The notes: generated from the sequence alone by a model not told the origin. A DNA stretch of 64,000 nucleotides from Bemisia tabaci (GCF_918797505.1 NC_092794.1:76669345-76733344), one strand, 5' to 3'. Shown: positions 21,620-34,035, numbered from the stretch's first letter. Numbers and translations: made by a program.

Positions 21620-21805
21620 ATCTGACAAAACCCTTAGGTGATCAAGTTCCCGAAGTTGGACTTAATTTCTTACTCAGGACAATTGGAGATGAATTAATGG
21701 CTTCGGAGCCGATTGTCCGATTACCATCTCTCTCTGGGGACGGTTCTGTTATTGAAGATATGCATTGCAAGGATACATTGATCTTTGCCATTCCTGGAGT
21801 TGAAG
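21620..21805 (+). CDS. FASN: Fatty acid synthase exon: start of thioesterase (TE) domain
   Basis: Fourth visible exon. The acceptor is TTATGTTGCAG ending at 21619 and the donor is GAAG|GTGAG. It enters and leaves in phase 1. It encodes the entry to the thioesterase domain: a variable linker, then PIVRLPSLSGDGS and the strand DTLIFAIPGVEG, the first beta-strand and turn of the alpha/beta-hydrolase fold. The polypyrimidine tract upstream of this acceptor is directly adjacent to the right end of a foldback repeat (see the finding at 21580-21620). The TE releases free fatty acid from the ACP by hydrolysis. Confidence 0.92.
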
Positions 21806-23099
21806 GTGAGATGATTCGACTTTTTCATTTGTGGAAAAATTTATAGTTGAGGCATAATTTTTCGGACTATGTTTTTGCAGGGTAAATATTCTCAGGCAGA
21901 ATGAAGCACCAAAGCACACAATTACAGAAACAATGCTGAAAAGAATTAGAGACGTGTTAGCTAGTTCCGTTGTCATTATCAACCTAAAACAAATAAAAAA
22001 ACACCGGCTCATGAGAGGCAGCGTTGATCAAAGGGTGGGTCGAGGTAGGTTCTCTCTCAGAATCGGTTATGGTTAATGGGGATATATTTTGGGGTGAAAA
22101 TAATGGACATCCTTCCAAATTTCATAAAAAATATTCATTCTCTGAGGTTTCAAACAGAGTAGGTATTTAAATTCTCCTTTCCTCTAATTTCACCGCATTA
22201 TTTCGCGTCAATTTTATCTTGTGATTCCTTATGAATATAATATTTGCGTAACGGGTAGTGAGGCTACTTTCATTCGACACAAAATGAGGCTTCTCTCCAA
22301 AATCGTATCAAACCGCACGCCAATGTGGATAATTTCCGGCCACCTTCATCAACTTGGTTGCTACCAGTTTTTTGTGAGTGGGAATAGCACTGATGTAAAC
22401 AGAATTACACTGTAAAAGCTAGTTGCATTGAGGTTGAGTCTAGTTTGCTCCAGAGGTGGAAAAAATGCTTGATCGCGCGCCTGCCCGGGCGTCTGAAAAT
22501 GTGGAAAGGCCCTCACAAGTATGGAAGGAAGGAAAATTTTGAATGATCAAAAGACAAATATCAAAGGAAAGAAACAGAAAAAGGTCCTCATTTTTGAAAT
22601 TGGCGGAAAATTTTGCTGAGAAGTGATGAGAAATACGAGGAAAGCCCGCGGGCGGGCGCGTGAAAACGTGAAAGCTTGGAAGATTCTGCACCCCTGATTT
22701 TCTCTCACCCCTCTAGAGGCAAAACATATAATTAACTGTAAATATTATTGCATTTTATCAATAATACGGAGGCACGACAAAGAATTCGATTGATTTTATT
22801 TTATTTTCAACTTCTTCGAATCCGAGTCATATTGGAGTTGTATACGCTCCATGGATGCTTTTGAGCCACCCTAATGAACTCTGTGTATTATAGTCAACAC
22901 GTTGTGCCACATTTAAGTATATTTTTTGCGATATCTTCGGAGTATAGGCACCTTAAATAGTGCTTATTTTGAAAACTCCATCTGAAACAATGGAGATAAT
23001 TCTCACCAGTCACCATGCTTTGTCCTCTTGGGGTTGTTATTCATAGTTTGCAATTCTTTAACCGCAATTTTTATTTTTTATCTATTCATGTATTTACAG
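21806..23099. other. FASN intron (1.3 kb)
   Basis: No repeat family or gene recognised. A short GC-rich stretch occurs near 22470-22490 and again near 22645-22660. Confidence 0.6.
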
Positions 23100-23218
23100 G
23101 TGTTGCCTCAATCATGGAACCTTTAGCCAAAAATTTGAATGCCCAAGTTTTATGTCTTCAATACGATTTCGAAAGACCTGCATCAACCATCCAAGAACTT
23201 GCCCAATCTTTGGTTCCT
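23100..23218 (+). CDS. FASN: Fatty acid synthase exon: thioesterase, second segment
   Basis: Fifth visible exon. The acceptor is TATTTACAG at 23091-23099; the donor is CCT|GTTAGT, leaving phase 0. About 40 residues begin GVASIMEPLAKNL and include the VLCLQYDFERP strand and the TIQELAQSLVP helix, both typical of FAS thioesterases just before the nucleophile elbow. The intron that follows, 23219-53307, is 30,089 bp and contains the Polinton. The donor is assigned because the codon frame, the phase and the spacing to the next exon's GYSFGG elbow all agree with the usual length between these motifs. Confidence 0.9.
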
Positions 23219-23313
23219 GTTAGTAAAGCCATTTATCTACACATTTTCAATTAATGTAACCCTTACAATTAGTTTAAAAATCCACTTCAATAAGTACTTT
23301 GAAGCTAAATATA

Positions 23314-24784
23314 CAGGGTGTTTCAGACCACCCGTACCAGGCCTTTTTCTCGGTTGGTATAGATCGTACGAAGTCGGAGACCGCGGGGTTGAATAGGGAA
23401 TTGACCCCAAGGAATCCGAATGTCGTGGTCCCGAAACCCCCCCACTCCCCCTTGGGGGGTAAAGGGGGGGTCACGATGCTAAAAGTCACGGTTCCCGACC
23501 GAATTGCGGATGGATCGCATCAGAATTGAAAAGCACGGAAAATTTCACGCGGAACTGACCCCTAAAAATCCAAAATCGGACCATCCAAAGCCCAAAAGTG
23601 GCCCCCTAAGGAGGGGACGGTACCCCCCTCCATAATTTCTCTTTGGTCTCAAAATTGACGTAAACTCTCCAGAAAAAGACGGTTTCCCAGGTAATCGACC
23701 TCGAGATATCCAAATAAATGGTCCCGAAGCTCCTCTAGCCCCCCTTGGGGGGTAAACGGGGGACCCAATTTTAAAAATCGGGGCTCCTTTCCGAATCGCA
23801 AATTGATTGCATCCAAATTGAGGAGCAGAACATTTTTACATCTTAAGTGACCCACAAGAGTTTTAATTGACTCCCCTGAACGGCAGAAAGTAACCCATGA
23901 GGAGGGGGGCTCCGCCCCCGCCAAAAATTTCTCAGGATTCCTCTTTGGTCGCAAAATTGACGTCGATTCTCCAGAAAAAGACGGTTTCCCATGTAATCGA
24001 CCCCAAGGAGCTCAGGGAACATGAAATTTAGAGTCCCCGGGGTCTATTACATGGGAAACTGTCTTTTTCTGGAGAATTGACGTCAATTTTGCGACCAAAG
24101 AGGAATCCTGAGAAATTCTTGGCGGGGGCGAGGCCCCCTTCCTCAGGGGGTTACTTTCTGCCGTTCAGGGGGTCTATTAGAACTCTTAGGAGTCACTTAA
24201 GATGTAAATGTGTTCTGCTCCTCAATTTGGATGCAATCAATTTGCGATTCGGAAAGGAGCCCCGATTTCTAAAATTGGGCCCCCCCCCCCCGTTTACCCC
24301 CCAAGGGGGGCTAGAGGAGCTTCGGGACCATGAAATTTGGATTTCTCGAGGTCGATTACCTGGGAATCCGTCTTTTTCTGGAGAGTTTACGTCAATTTTG
24401 AGACCAAAGAGAAATTATGGAGGGGGGTACCGTCCCCCCTTCAAGGGTCACTTTTGGTCAACATTTTGGGTCAAAAGGGGGTCACTTTTGGGCTTTGGAT
24501 GGTCCGATTTTGGATTTTTAGGGGTCAATTCCACGTGAAATTTTCTGTGCTTTTCAATTCTGATGCGATCTATCCGCAATTCGGTCGGGAACCGTGACTT
24601 TTAGCATCGCGACCCCCCCCCCCCTTTACCTCTCAAGGGGGGGTGGGGTGGGGGGGGGGGGTTTCGGGACCACGACATTCGGATTCCTTGGGGTCAATTC
24701 CCTATTCAACCCCGCGGTCTCCGACTTCGTACGACCTATACCAACCGAGAAAAAGGCCTGGTACGGGTGGTCTGAAACACCGTG
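23314..24784. mobile_element. Foldback element, CAGGGTGTTTCAGACC family
   Basis: Left end CAGGGTGTTTCAGACCACCC, right end its complement (…ACACCGTG), TA on both sides (23312-23313 and 24785-24786). The arms extend for most of the element as a diverged palindrome with a centre near 24040. Several CCCCTTGGGG and poly-C blocks are present. It lies about 95 bp after the donor of the TE exon ending at 23218. No credible protein: the mirrored frames are products of the palindrome. Confidence 0.8.
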
Positions 24785-24786
24785 TA

Positions 24787-25714
24787 TGAAGAAGTTCCTT
24801 TCTTCAATGTCTAGGTATGAAGTAGAAACTCTGAGGTTTATTCCAGTGCCAGATTTAGGGGGTCGACAAAAGCAGTGGCCCCAGAGCCCCCCCCCCCCCT
24901 TGAGGTAATTTTTTACTTTCTCATTCCCATTGTAAGCAGAGGATGTATTGTCATCCAAAACTAAAATTTAAGAAAAAAAAAATAAATTCTATGATATCTA
25001 TGGGTTTCAATTTACCTACCTGGAGTAAAAAAAAAACATATTTGAATAGATGTATCTCTGGCATTGGAAAATGTGTGTGCAGCCATATCTGAAGGTCTGT
25101 TTGTTCAATTGTATAAAAAATGGGCATTAAGGTCCGTACTTAAGATCTCCCTCTGCACATCAAATGATTTTGGGATAGGTACGCCAATATTTTTTTTTTT
25201 TTTTTGGGGGGGGGGGGGGTATGTTGCATATAACCAAGAATTTGACCAAATTACCAAAATTCACATGGTAAGCTGTTTCAGGAAGACACTTAATATTGAG
25301 CCGACGCCTTTAATTCTTTGAAAATTTGCATTTCCCCACCAGTATCTTTTCTTAAAGTTTCTAAAAGGACTTTGAACCAGACTTAAAATTGGGAGGGATG
25401 TGGGCTATCAAAGAGGGACATCACATCAAAATCACACAGTTTTCATTAGACGAAAAGTTTGGGGAAAATGGCCCTTCATTCATTGAAAATTGGCATCAAG
25501 CATCACCTCTACCTAGACCATTTTTTAAGTTCCTAATAGCAATGTGGTAAGAACTGCTAAAGAGTTGCCTCCTTATGCAACATTTTTTCTTTCATTTAAT
25601 CATAAAATTATCAGTTCTCTGAAAATCCCCTGTAATCACTCCGTGACCTATCTTAAGCATAAATTGAAGTCTTTAAAGTATGATTTTAATTAGGGTTTTT
25701 GAGGACCCTTATCC
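24787..25714. other. Intronic sequence before the Polinton
   Basis: AT-rich, with homopolymer runs near 25190-25220 (T and G). No gene or repeat family recognised. Confidence 0.5.
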
Positions 25715-25933
25715 TCCAGTAGTAGGGTCGAAATGAGAATTTAAGGCCAATAAAATATCCAACAGCGTTGCCGGACGGTGCAGAAAAATACGAATTAAAA
25801 GTACAGTGTTGTATGGAAGGTATTGTACAATATGGCAATGCTGTAAAAAAGTATTGTATGTTGTCCCTTCATTTTCCGGCTTATGCAATAGTGTATGTAC
25901 CCCCTGCGGGTTATGAAATGGTGCATGTTGCCC

Positions 25934-27218
25934 TAGGGTGCGTCAAAAAAATTGAAAGTCTGAAATGTTCCGCTCCCCAGGCGGCAATCGATGACGTTTG
26001 GTAAAAAACATGTTTGCCAAAATTTGGGCCAATTTCAACCATTTTAAATGGTGCCAAAGGTCAATTTTGTGATGAAATTATGATATTTTGGTTTAGACCT
26101 CGAATTCGTACAAAAAACTCGATTTTACGCTGAATTCGTGCGTTTACGAGAAAAATGCCAAAGAACTCAAGTTGTAGAGAATGAAATTTTACTCCAGAAA
26201 GACGTCTTTTTAAACGATAAAAATCAAATTGAACTGGAAAAACTCACCTCGGGATTTATTTTTTTGGTCCTCAGAATTTCCGAGGTCTTACAAAGTAGCG
26301 GTTTAAAAGACTCATTTTTCACGAAAATAAGTCAAAAGAGGGTATAAATGAACCTCCTGCCTTTCAAATTTGGCCGCCATCTTTGATTTGGAGCGCCCCC
26401 TTTGATCGGAGGGCCTTGTTGAGTTCATTTATGTAATCTACAACCAAAATTACATAGGAAATGACACCTCACATGACAGATTGAACATTTTAAAATACCG
26501 ATTTGTCGAACCCCTTTTTACGGCCTCCATTTTGAATTTTAGGTACTTTAAGGGGTGTTCGGGGTCGGGCCATTTTTAACTTTTAGGAAGTTGTTCAGGG
26601 GGACTTACTGATGACGATTACATAGGGAAAGTTTGTCACGCAATTTTTCCCGGTCAAACGGCACTTGTCCCATACTATTATAGCACGATCCTGCTTCTCG
26701 GGCCGTACAATTTTTGGAGGATTGCGCAAAATTGTTGGAACTTTTTTTGAAACTGAGGAAGTTCTGATGACATTTGCATCCTCAACACTTGCCTACAGTT
26801 CATTTATACCCTCTTTTGACTTATATTCGTGAAAAATGAGTCTTTTAAACCGCTACTTTGTAAGACCTCGGAAATTCTGAGGACCAAAAAAATAAATACC
26901 GAGGTGAGTTTTTCTAGTTCAATTTGATTTTCATCATTTAAAAAGACGTCTCTCTGCAGTAAAATTTCATCCTCTTCAACTTGAGTTCTTCGGCATTTTT
27001 CTCGTAAACGCACGATTTCAGCGTAAACTCGAGTTTTTTGTACGAATTTGAGGTCTAGACCAAAATATCATAATTTCATCACAAAATTGACCTTTGGCAC
27101 CATTTAAAATGGTTGAAATTGGCCCAAATTTTGGCAAACATGTTTTTTTACCAAAAGTCATCGATTGCCGCCTGGGGAGCGGAACATTTCAGACTTTCAA
27201 TTTTTTTGACACACCCTA
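25934..27218. mobile_element. MULE-like foldback in the left TIR, 9-bp target duplication
   Basis: Ends TAGGGTG(C)GTCAAAAAAA and its complement; ATGTTGCCC directly precedes (25925-25933) and directly follows (27219-27227). The arms are about 420 bp (including AAAGACGTCT and a CGATTGCCGCCTGGGGAGCG-type block). The middle (26345-26800) resembles 6480-6800 of this window. A 9-bp duplication and long TIRs fit Mutator-like elements; there is no transposase, so it is non-autonomous. The uninterrupted site exists in the right TIR at 51523-51531. Confidence 0.85.
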
Positions 27219-27584
27219 ATGTTGCCCCTTCAAGATGGCGGTTATGCAACAGCGTTGCCGGACGGTGCACATAAATAAATGATTTTTTCGGTACATTGTT
27301 GTCAAATTGTGCAAAAAATTCGGAATTTGGGACTTGTGAAATTCTCAACATCGATAGACCGTCTCCTCCAGGATGGGTCTGGTATCGGGTACCGGAGAGT
27401 AGGATCTGATTCGGGAATTTCAATTTTTAGTGGCGTGGCGGTGGTGTACGCTTGGAGATGTGTATCGGAACCTTGTGTTTTGGGATAAGCAACTGGGATT
27501 GGATATTGCAGTGTTCAGTTTATTGTTCAGGTTGCTGTTGTGTCGTTTATGTTTAGTTAAAATTTTTATTTTTGTTTTTGGTTG

Positions 27585-29148
27585 AAAGGACCCCGCACGG
27601 TTCTTATGGAAAATGGCCCTCGGTCAAATGCGTTGAAACTTCAGTATGTTGTGCAGCATGTCATCATGAACAAAAGTTCCAATAGGCCAAACAAGATCCC
27701 ATGTACGGTTTTCGAGATATTCGCCGTTTTATGTGCGTAAACGGAGGTTTCGCGCGCTCCCGCCGGAGCCATACCATTGTGCGGCGCCGCTCGTGCGCTT
27801 CCTTCCCAGTCACTCTCCGCTGCCCCGCCGCCCATACCTTGGCTCCTCTATCGCTCCAACTACGACGCTCACGAGGCTGCGCCCATCATTACCGGACCGC
27901 GCCCGCACGCCGTCTTTTTACGCGGCCTCTTCTTCGGCCATGTCGCCTCTTTTTCTCATCGATCCTTTCTCTAAGTTTTCAAAAACGCTTAAAAAGTCCA
28001 TTTTTACGCGGCTTTTTTGTGAGTACGAGTTTACGATCGGCGATCAGAACCCTCGACCTTCGAAAGTTACTTAGGGATTTTCTTGCAATGGTCTTCCAGC
28101 CGCATCTTTAATGTCTTTTTTATGGAACCTGGAGAAAACTTGTACTCACAAAAAGCCGCGTACGCGCATGAATGTTACGGTCGACCTGCAACTCTTTTTC
28201 ATCATCTCTATGGAGTTTGTCTTGGATGTACGATCTGATTAGAGGATACGATCAGCAGATAATAAGATGGCTGATAAGGTGGTGCTGCAAGATGGAGCGA
28301 CTTAAGATGTGACCATTTACGCCTAAATGGACATCTCTCTTCCTTGAGTTCAGTTATTAATGATCCCTCTCTCCTCCTCCATTGGTGCGGTTCAGTTAAG
28401 TCAAGACTAAAGCAAACTTAATTCCTACTTGGGCATCGTCAGCCGACTAATTACCCTTAACCTCCGCCACGTCATTATTGAAAGAAAGAAAGAAAAAAAA
28501 AAGAAAAAACATCAACATCATCTTCCGACAGAAGTTACTTTCACTGCTTCCACATGAGAAAAATGAAGAAAAAAACGAAAGAAAGGAAGAGGGAAGAAAA
28601 TAAAAAAAAAGTTCGTTTTATTTAACGTCTCTTAGGCATTCCAACTCTCTTACGTACTTTCGCATGGATTATCATTTGTTTTTCCTCTCTTTTTGTATTA
28701 TTTGTGATATTAGCATTATCATGTTTAGTAAAAATGGACTTCTTAAACGTTTTTGAGGACTTAGAGAAAGGATCGATGAGAAAAAGAGGCGACATGGCCG
28801 AAGAAAGAGGCCGCGTAAGACGGCGTGCGGGCGCGGTCCGGTAATGATGGGCGCAGCCTCTTAAGCGTCGTAGTTGGAGCGATAGAGGAGCCAAGGTATG
28901 AGCGGCGGGGCAGCGGAGAGTGACTGGGAGGGAAGCGCACGAGCGGCGCCGCACAATGGTATGGCTCCGGCGGGAGCGCGCGAAACCTCCGTTTACGCAC
29001 ATAAAACGGCGAATATCTCGAAAACCGTACATGGGATCTTGTTTGGCCTATTGGAACTTTTGTTCATGATGACATGCTGCACAACATACTGAAGTTTCAA
29101 CGCATTTGACCGAGGGCCATTTTCCATAAGAACCGTGCGGGGTCCTTT
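27585..29148. mobile_element. Foldback element AAAGGACCCCGCACGG
   Basis: AAAGGACCCCGCACGG at 27585 and its complement ending at 29148. The arms are about 410 bp, closely matched, GC-rich in their inner half (27740-27960 mirrored at 28780-28995). The mirrored frames in the arms encode nothing recognisable. No target duplication is visible. A diverged relative with the same start lies at 57958-58604. Confidence 0.85.
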
Positions 29149-29230
29149 ACTGTTACAGTTTAAAAAACGTTCGCGTTAAGAAAACGTTCGCGTTTAGAAA
29201 ACGTCCGCGTTCAGAAAACGTCCGCGTCAA

Positions 29231-31650
29231 CCGCTATTTCCCTTTACATCGAGGAGGAACCCATGTTAAGGTGCCATTTTTGACGAAACATGTTGCTAAT
29301 ATAAATAATGGTGAATTTAACGATTGTTTCCTTTACGCAATGTTGGGAAAGTTCCTCCCGAGGGATGCGCAGCATAAACAATGTCTGGAAAAATATTTAG
29401 ATCTTTAATATAATATTTCAATCGGTACGATTTCTCGGACGTTCGATTCCCCACGAGCATAGATGACATTGTCAAATTCGAGAGAAGGAACAACGTATCG
29501 GTTTCGGTATTTGGGCTCTGTTACAGTTCGGTGTCCAACAAGAAAAAGTATACAGTTTACTCAATTAAAGTTGCCAACCTGGAAAGAGAGGACCACACCG
29601 ACCTACTGTGTCTCTCATTCCCCGTGCCTTTAAGTTACCATTATTGCTGGATCAGTAATTTTGAACAATTTGTTGGAAAACAGTTGACAAACCATCATGG
29701 ACAAATCTACATCTGCAAGAAATGCTTTACGCACAAGTACTCGATGGAGCAATTGAGTCAACATAAAGTTCTTTGCTCTTTAGTAAGCAAAGACGCATTC
29801 CTAGCTTCATTTCCAGACGAGCGATACCTCAAGTTCGAAAATCACCATAAGGAAATAAAACATATTTACGTAATTTACGCAGACTTTGAAGCCTACCTAG
29901 GACAAATTCATGGTGACTCGACGCATCCAGCGTCTGCGTATAGGCAGCACATCTCAAATTCTTACGCTTACCTCCTCGTCACGGACGATCCCGATTTTCA
30001 AATGACCGAGCCGAAACTTTACCGTGGCGAGGAGGCACAAATCAAATTCCTTAAAGATATAATCACTCTGGTGGAAAGAATAAGTAAAAGCTACAACGAT
30101 AAAGAGAGCAAAATATTAATGACGGAAGAAGATCGGGCTACCTTTGAAGCCGCAAACGAGTGTGGTCGCAAGGTAGATTTCTCACAGCCCGGAATTGTGA
30201 AAGTGCGGGATCACGACCACCAAAAAAGAACGGCAAAGTCAAATTATCGAAAGGCTCTATGTTCCAATTGCAATCTAATTTTCCGACATGAGAAATGTGT
30301 AAGAGTCGTCCTCCACAATGGAAGCAGGTACGATTTCCAAGAGGTAGTGCTGGCTCTGAACAAGTTTCCTAATCGCGTCGAAATAATACCACACACGGAA
30401 AGAAATTACATCAGCATGACGGTCCATCTAGGTAACAGGTTTTCGATCAAGTTCAACGCATCGTTCCGCTTCCTCCCCGTATCGTTGGATAAACTGGTTC
30501 AGACGATCCCACGCGAATCTTTCGTTCGCACGAAGAAGCTTACTCGCACAGATAATGAGTTCGACATGGTTTGTCGGAAAACTCCGTTCCCGTACGATTA
30601 CGTTGACAATCCGGCCAAGCTGGACAAAGCGCGTCCACCACCGCGAGTGGCTTTTTTCAACACCCTGACTCAAACGCAAATCTCCGAAGAGGAATACGAA
30701 CGGTCTCTCCAAGGTTGGCAAACTTTCAATTTCCGTAATCTCGGCGAGTATTCAGATTTCTACTTGCGACTGGACGTGTGCCTCCTCAGCGATGTGTTCG
30801 AGGAGTTCCGACTCTTTGGAATGAAAAACTATGGTTTGGACTGTGCCAACTACTTTACGCTACCAGGTTTCGCTTTCGATGCCTTCTTAAAAGTAACTAA
30901 AGCGAAAATCTAACTCTTCAATGATATGGATATGGTATTTATGATTATGAGCTCGATCCGAGGCGGGATAACACAGGTGGTGAAACGGCACGCTCTCGCA
31001 AACAATCCTTTGATACCGGATCAGTTTGATCCTAAAATACCAGTGAACCATATACAATACTTAGATGTGACGGCACTGTATGCCCATACATGAGCAAGCA
31101 TCTACCTTACGATAACTACACTTGGGTCCCGGAAGGAGAAGAGTTGGTAACTCTGGCGAAAACTATTATCAACCATCCCGACGACGCTCCTTTCGGGTTC
31201 ATACTCGATGTAGATATTGAATATCCAAAACACCTCCACGACCTGCACAAGGACCTTACTTCCATTCTTGTGCAGGAACGAAATACCACCATCAGGAGCG
31301 GGGAAATCATGTAAACTATTAACAACCCTTAACACAAAACTAATTATGTTATCCACTATGTAATGTTGAAAGAAGCGCTCGGTCAAGGATTAAAACTCCT
31401 GCGCGTCAACCGGGCCATCAAATTCCGCCAGGCTCCATTCTTGGCACCCTTCATCGAGCTGAACGCCCGGTTGAGACAGGAGGCTAAGAATCCGTTCCAC
31501 CAAACGCTCCTGAAAATATGCAGTAACGCTTGCTATGGAAAATTCATCAAAAACCCGTTGCAGCGAAAGAATATTAAATTGGGTACAAACAGCAGACAGA
31601 TATTGAAAGCCATCTCACGGATCAATTTAATCGATCGCACAATTTTCGAC
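29231..31650 (+). pseudogene. Polinton DNA polymerase B, 5' part (broken)
   Basis: Protein-primed family B polymerase, the element's replicase. The longest open piece is 29414-30913. From about 29231 there is an out-of-frame N-terminal remnant (FNDCFLYAMLGKFLPRD). Visible in order: a Cys-rich finger (YICKKCF … LSQHKVLC), the 3'-5' exonuclease motif YADFEAY (Asp and Glu present), a second Cys/His cluster (VRDHDHQKR … CSNCNLIF), exonuclease motifs near LHNGSRYD and FYLRLDVCLLSDVFEEF, then after an in-frame stop RGGITQVVKRHA and polymerase motif A in YLDVTALY. The frame changes near 31080 and again near 31315. Motif B (CSNACYGKF) lies at about 31530. At 31650 a copia retrotransposon interrupts the gene. 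Not functional. Confidence 0.88.
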
Positions 31651-31852
31651 TATAGTGTTATTTTAGCTCATTATTGAGGAGGAAAAAGATAGAGAAATGA
31701 TCACGGGTCGAGGTGTGGGTTTGGACTAATCCGCATATCTTTTATTAAGTCTCGCAGTTGGTTACATTGCAATGCTCAGCATCAGCACATTCTTCAGACA
31801 GACTGCATATAACTAAGGTTGTCAGGTTTACACGTAACAAATTAATTCAACA
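31651..31852 (-). repeat. 3' LTR of the copia element
   Basis: 202 bp, very similar to 39302-39498. In element sense it starts TGTTGAATTAATT and ends CACTATA. The adjacent purine tract (AAGAGGGGG in sense, just to the right of the LTR at 31853-31861) is the polypurine primer for plus-strand synthesis. Confidence 0.9.
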
Positions 31853-31964
31853 CCCCCTCTTAAACCTGAATGACCTTTCATACAAAAAAAATTAATACAA
31901 TTGGTTACATTTCCTTACAAACTAATTTCTGGAAATATTGTCAATGCAGAATTTTTCTTACACA

Positions 31965-32944
31965 CTAATTTCTGAAAATGTTGTCGATGCAGAACTTATG
32001 CTTGTTTTGTCCTAGGGACTTGGTTAGCATGTCGGCTATCATTTTTTCAGTGCTGATGTACTTTAAAACAAATTTATTTTCGGATATCCAACTCCTTATG
32101 CAGTGGTATCTTATATCAATATGCTTACTCCTTTTATGAAACACAGGGTTGTGAGCTAACTTGATTGCTCCCTGATTCTCGCTGTACAAGATTGTGATCT
32201 CAGGTGATAGAGCAAGAACCTCTTTACACAGATTTCTCAAGAACACTGCTTCTGTGGAGGCTTCTGAGACAGCCATATACTCTGCCTCAGTTGTCGACAG
32301 CGCAACACTGCCTTGCTTACGGCTCTCCCAGCTGATGACTCCACTTCCTATCTTAAACACGTAGCCTGTGTAGGACTTACGATCTCGCCGATCGCCGGCC
32401 CAGTCCGCGTCAGCATATCCAGTGACTCTGAAATTTCCCTGTTTGCTGAATATTAACGCCTTATGAGGAGTCTGCTTCAAATACCGGAAAACTCGTTTCA
32501 CGTTTTTCCAATCAAATTCAGTCGGCTCTCTGTTGAATTGACTGAGATACGATACCGCGTATGTTATGTCCGGTCTAGTACTCACTGATAAGTACATTAG
32601 GCTCCCTATCGCTTGTTGATAAGGGATGTTATGCATTACTTTTAACTGATTTTCACCTTCCACTCTCTCTCTATTATCTTCCACTTTCATTTCAAGTGGT
32701 GTGCAGACCCCTTTACAGTCTGTCATACCGAATTTTTCGAGTACTTCATGTAAATATCTTTCTTGATCTAGTCTAATCTCTTTTGTTTCCTTATCGCGTT
32801 GGAACCTGATTCCCAAGCAATAATTGATCCCTCCTAAATCGGTCATTCCATATTTTTTCATCAATTTCCCTTGTATCTCGTTTTATATTTTAATATTATT
32901 CCAGAAAAATAAAATATCATCAACAAATAAACCTATAAAGGTTT
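31965..32944 (-). pseudogene. copia reverse transcriptase C-terminal part and RNase H
   Basis: The open frame 32864-31965 (299 codons) begins just after the RT active site: LFVDDILFFW is readable at about 32930-32895 in a shifted frame, showing breaks on both sides. It continues through the RT thumb (SLMYLSVSTRPDITYAV) into RNase H. Recognisable RNase H features are YADADWAGD (catalytic Asp), LSTTEAEYMA (catalytic Glu), and KHIDIRYH near the C-terminus. RNase H removes the RNA strand during reverse transcription. Typical copia arrangement. Confidence 0.9.
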
Positions 32945-34035
32945 TAGAGTGTTAAATACACACATGGATCAAGCTGGGATCTCGTGAAACCTAAAGAAAG
33001 CAAATAGTCATTAATATTTTCGGTCCATGCTCTGGATGCCTGTTTCAATCCGTAGATTGCCTTTTTTAACAAATAAACTTTATCCTTTTGATCCTTCTTT
33101 ACATAACCTTCCGGTTGCTCGACGTGCATCAAATCATGCAGCTTTCCGTAATGAAAAGCTGTTTTTACATCGAGATGGCTAATTTCAAGATCAAATTCAA
33201 CTGCCAGTGCTATCAAAAAACGAATAGTGGATTGACGTACAACAGGGGAGAATGTTTCAAAATAGTCAATTCCTTCTACTTGTGTGTAACCTCTGGCTAC
33301 TAATCTCGCTTTATATCTTTCTGTTTCACCATTTGATCTCTTTTTTACTTTAAAACCCCATTTTGTTTTTACAATCTGCTTATTTTGGAGTCTTTCGACC
33401 AGAACCCAAGTTTGATTCTCTTCGAAAGATTTCATTTCATCATCCATGGCTTTAAGCCATTCACTTTTTAAGTCTGACTGTAGTGCTTCAGAAAAAGTTG
33501 ACGGACAGTGGTCAATTTCCGCTAATGATGCTTCTTGATCAGGATATCTTTTAACATTGTGTCTCTCACGATCAGGGTATCGTCTCTCTCCATTCTCGTC
33601 TTGAATCACTGTGCTATTCAGGTATGAGTCGTCGTCCGACGATGGAATCCACTCGCTGTCACTCGCTTCCAAAATCAGCGTATCGTCAGCATTTTCGCTT
33701 GACGACGGACTGTGTACATCAACATTTACTGACCCATTCTCGGACTCTCCTCTTTTCTCATTTTCTGACTCACTACCGTCCACATTTTCCTCCGTGATAG
33801 CCCCCTCTAGCAAATTGCTCTCTGTCTTCTTTTCACTTTTCTCGTCCAACAGATCAAAGTACGCCTCGTCATCACACTTATACTTAAACCCGTTGAAACA
33901 TTCTTCATTGAAGATGAACTCTCTGGATATCATTATCTGCTTTTCAATGGGATCCCACAGGCGATAACCTGTGTTACAATACCCAACAAAAACAACTTTT
34001 TTACTTCTGGGATCTAATTTTTTAACATACGACAA
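32945..34035 (-). pseudogene. copia integrase C-terminus and reverse transcriptase N-terminal part
   Basis: Open frame of about 363 codons. It starts in the integrase C-terminal region (KVVFVGYCNTGYRLWDP, the copia 'GKGY'-like part), passes an acidic, Ser-rich linker (SESENEKRGESENGS), and enters the RVT_2-type RT: WLKAMDDEMKSFEENQTW, KTKWGFKVK, KARLVARGYTQ, FSPVVRQSTIR, and motif A in ISHLDVKTAFHYG. The frame is lost just before the YVDD-type box at about 32940. Confidence 0.9.

Larger units (their letters stand above)
25721..29230 (+). repeat. Left TIR of the Polinton (twice interrupted)
   Basis: Original pieces are 25721-25933, 27228-27584 and 29149 to about 29230. They match, in reverse, 51733-50933 and the AT-rich tract before 49530. 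Landmarks shared with the right TIR are CAACAGCGTTGCCGGACGG, a TGTATGTA(G/C)CCCCTGCGGG segment, CTCCTCCAGGAT and CTGATTC(G/C)GGAATTTCAA. The innermost part has four tandem units of about 17 bp ending AAACGT(T/C)CGCG (29161-29230). Two foldback elements are inserted in this TIR. Confidence 0.8.

Noticed and set aside
24594..24958. Overlapping 104- and 110-codon frames on both strands
   Set aside because: Mirror artefacts of the foldback arm 23314-24784 with poly-C tracts.
27701..28111. Arg/Ser-rich frames in 27.7-28.1 kb and their mirrors at 28.6-29.0 kb
   Set aside because: Produced by GC-rich foldback arms; several overlapping frames are open at once, and no motif is recognisable.
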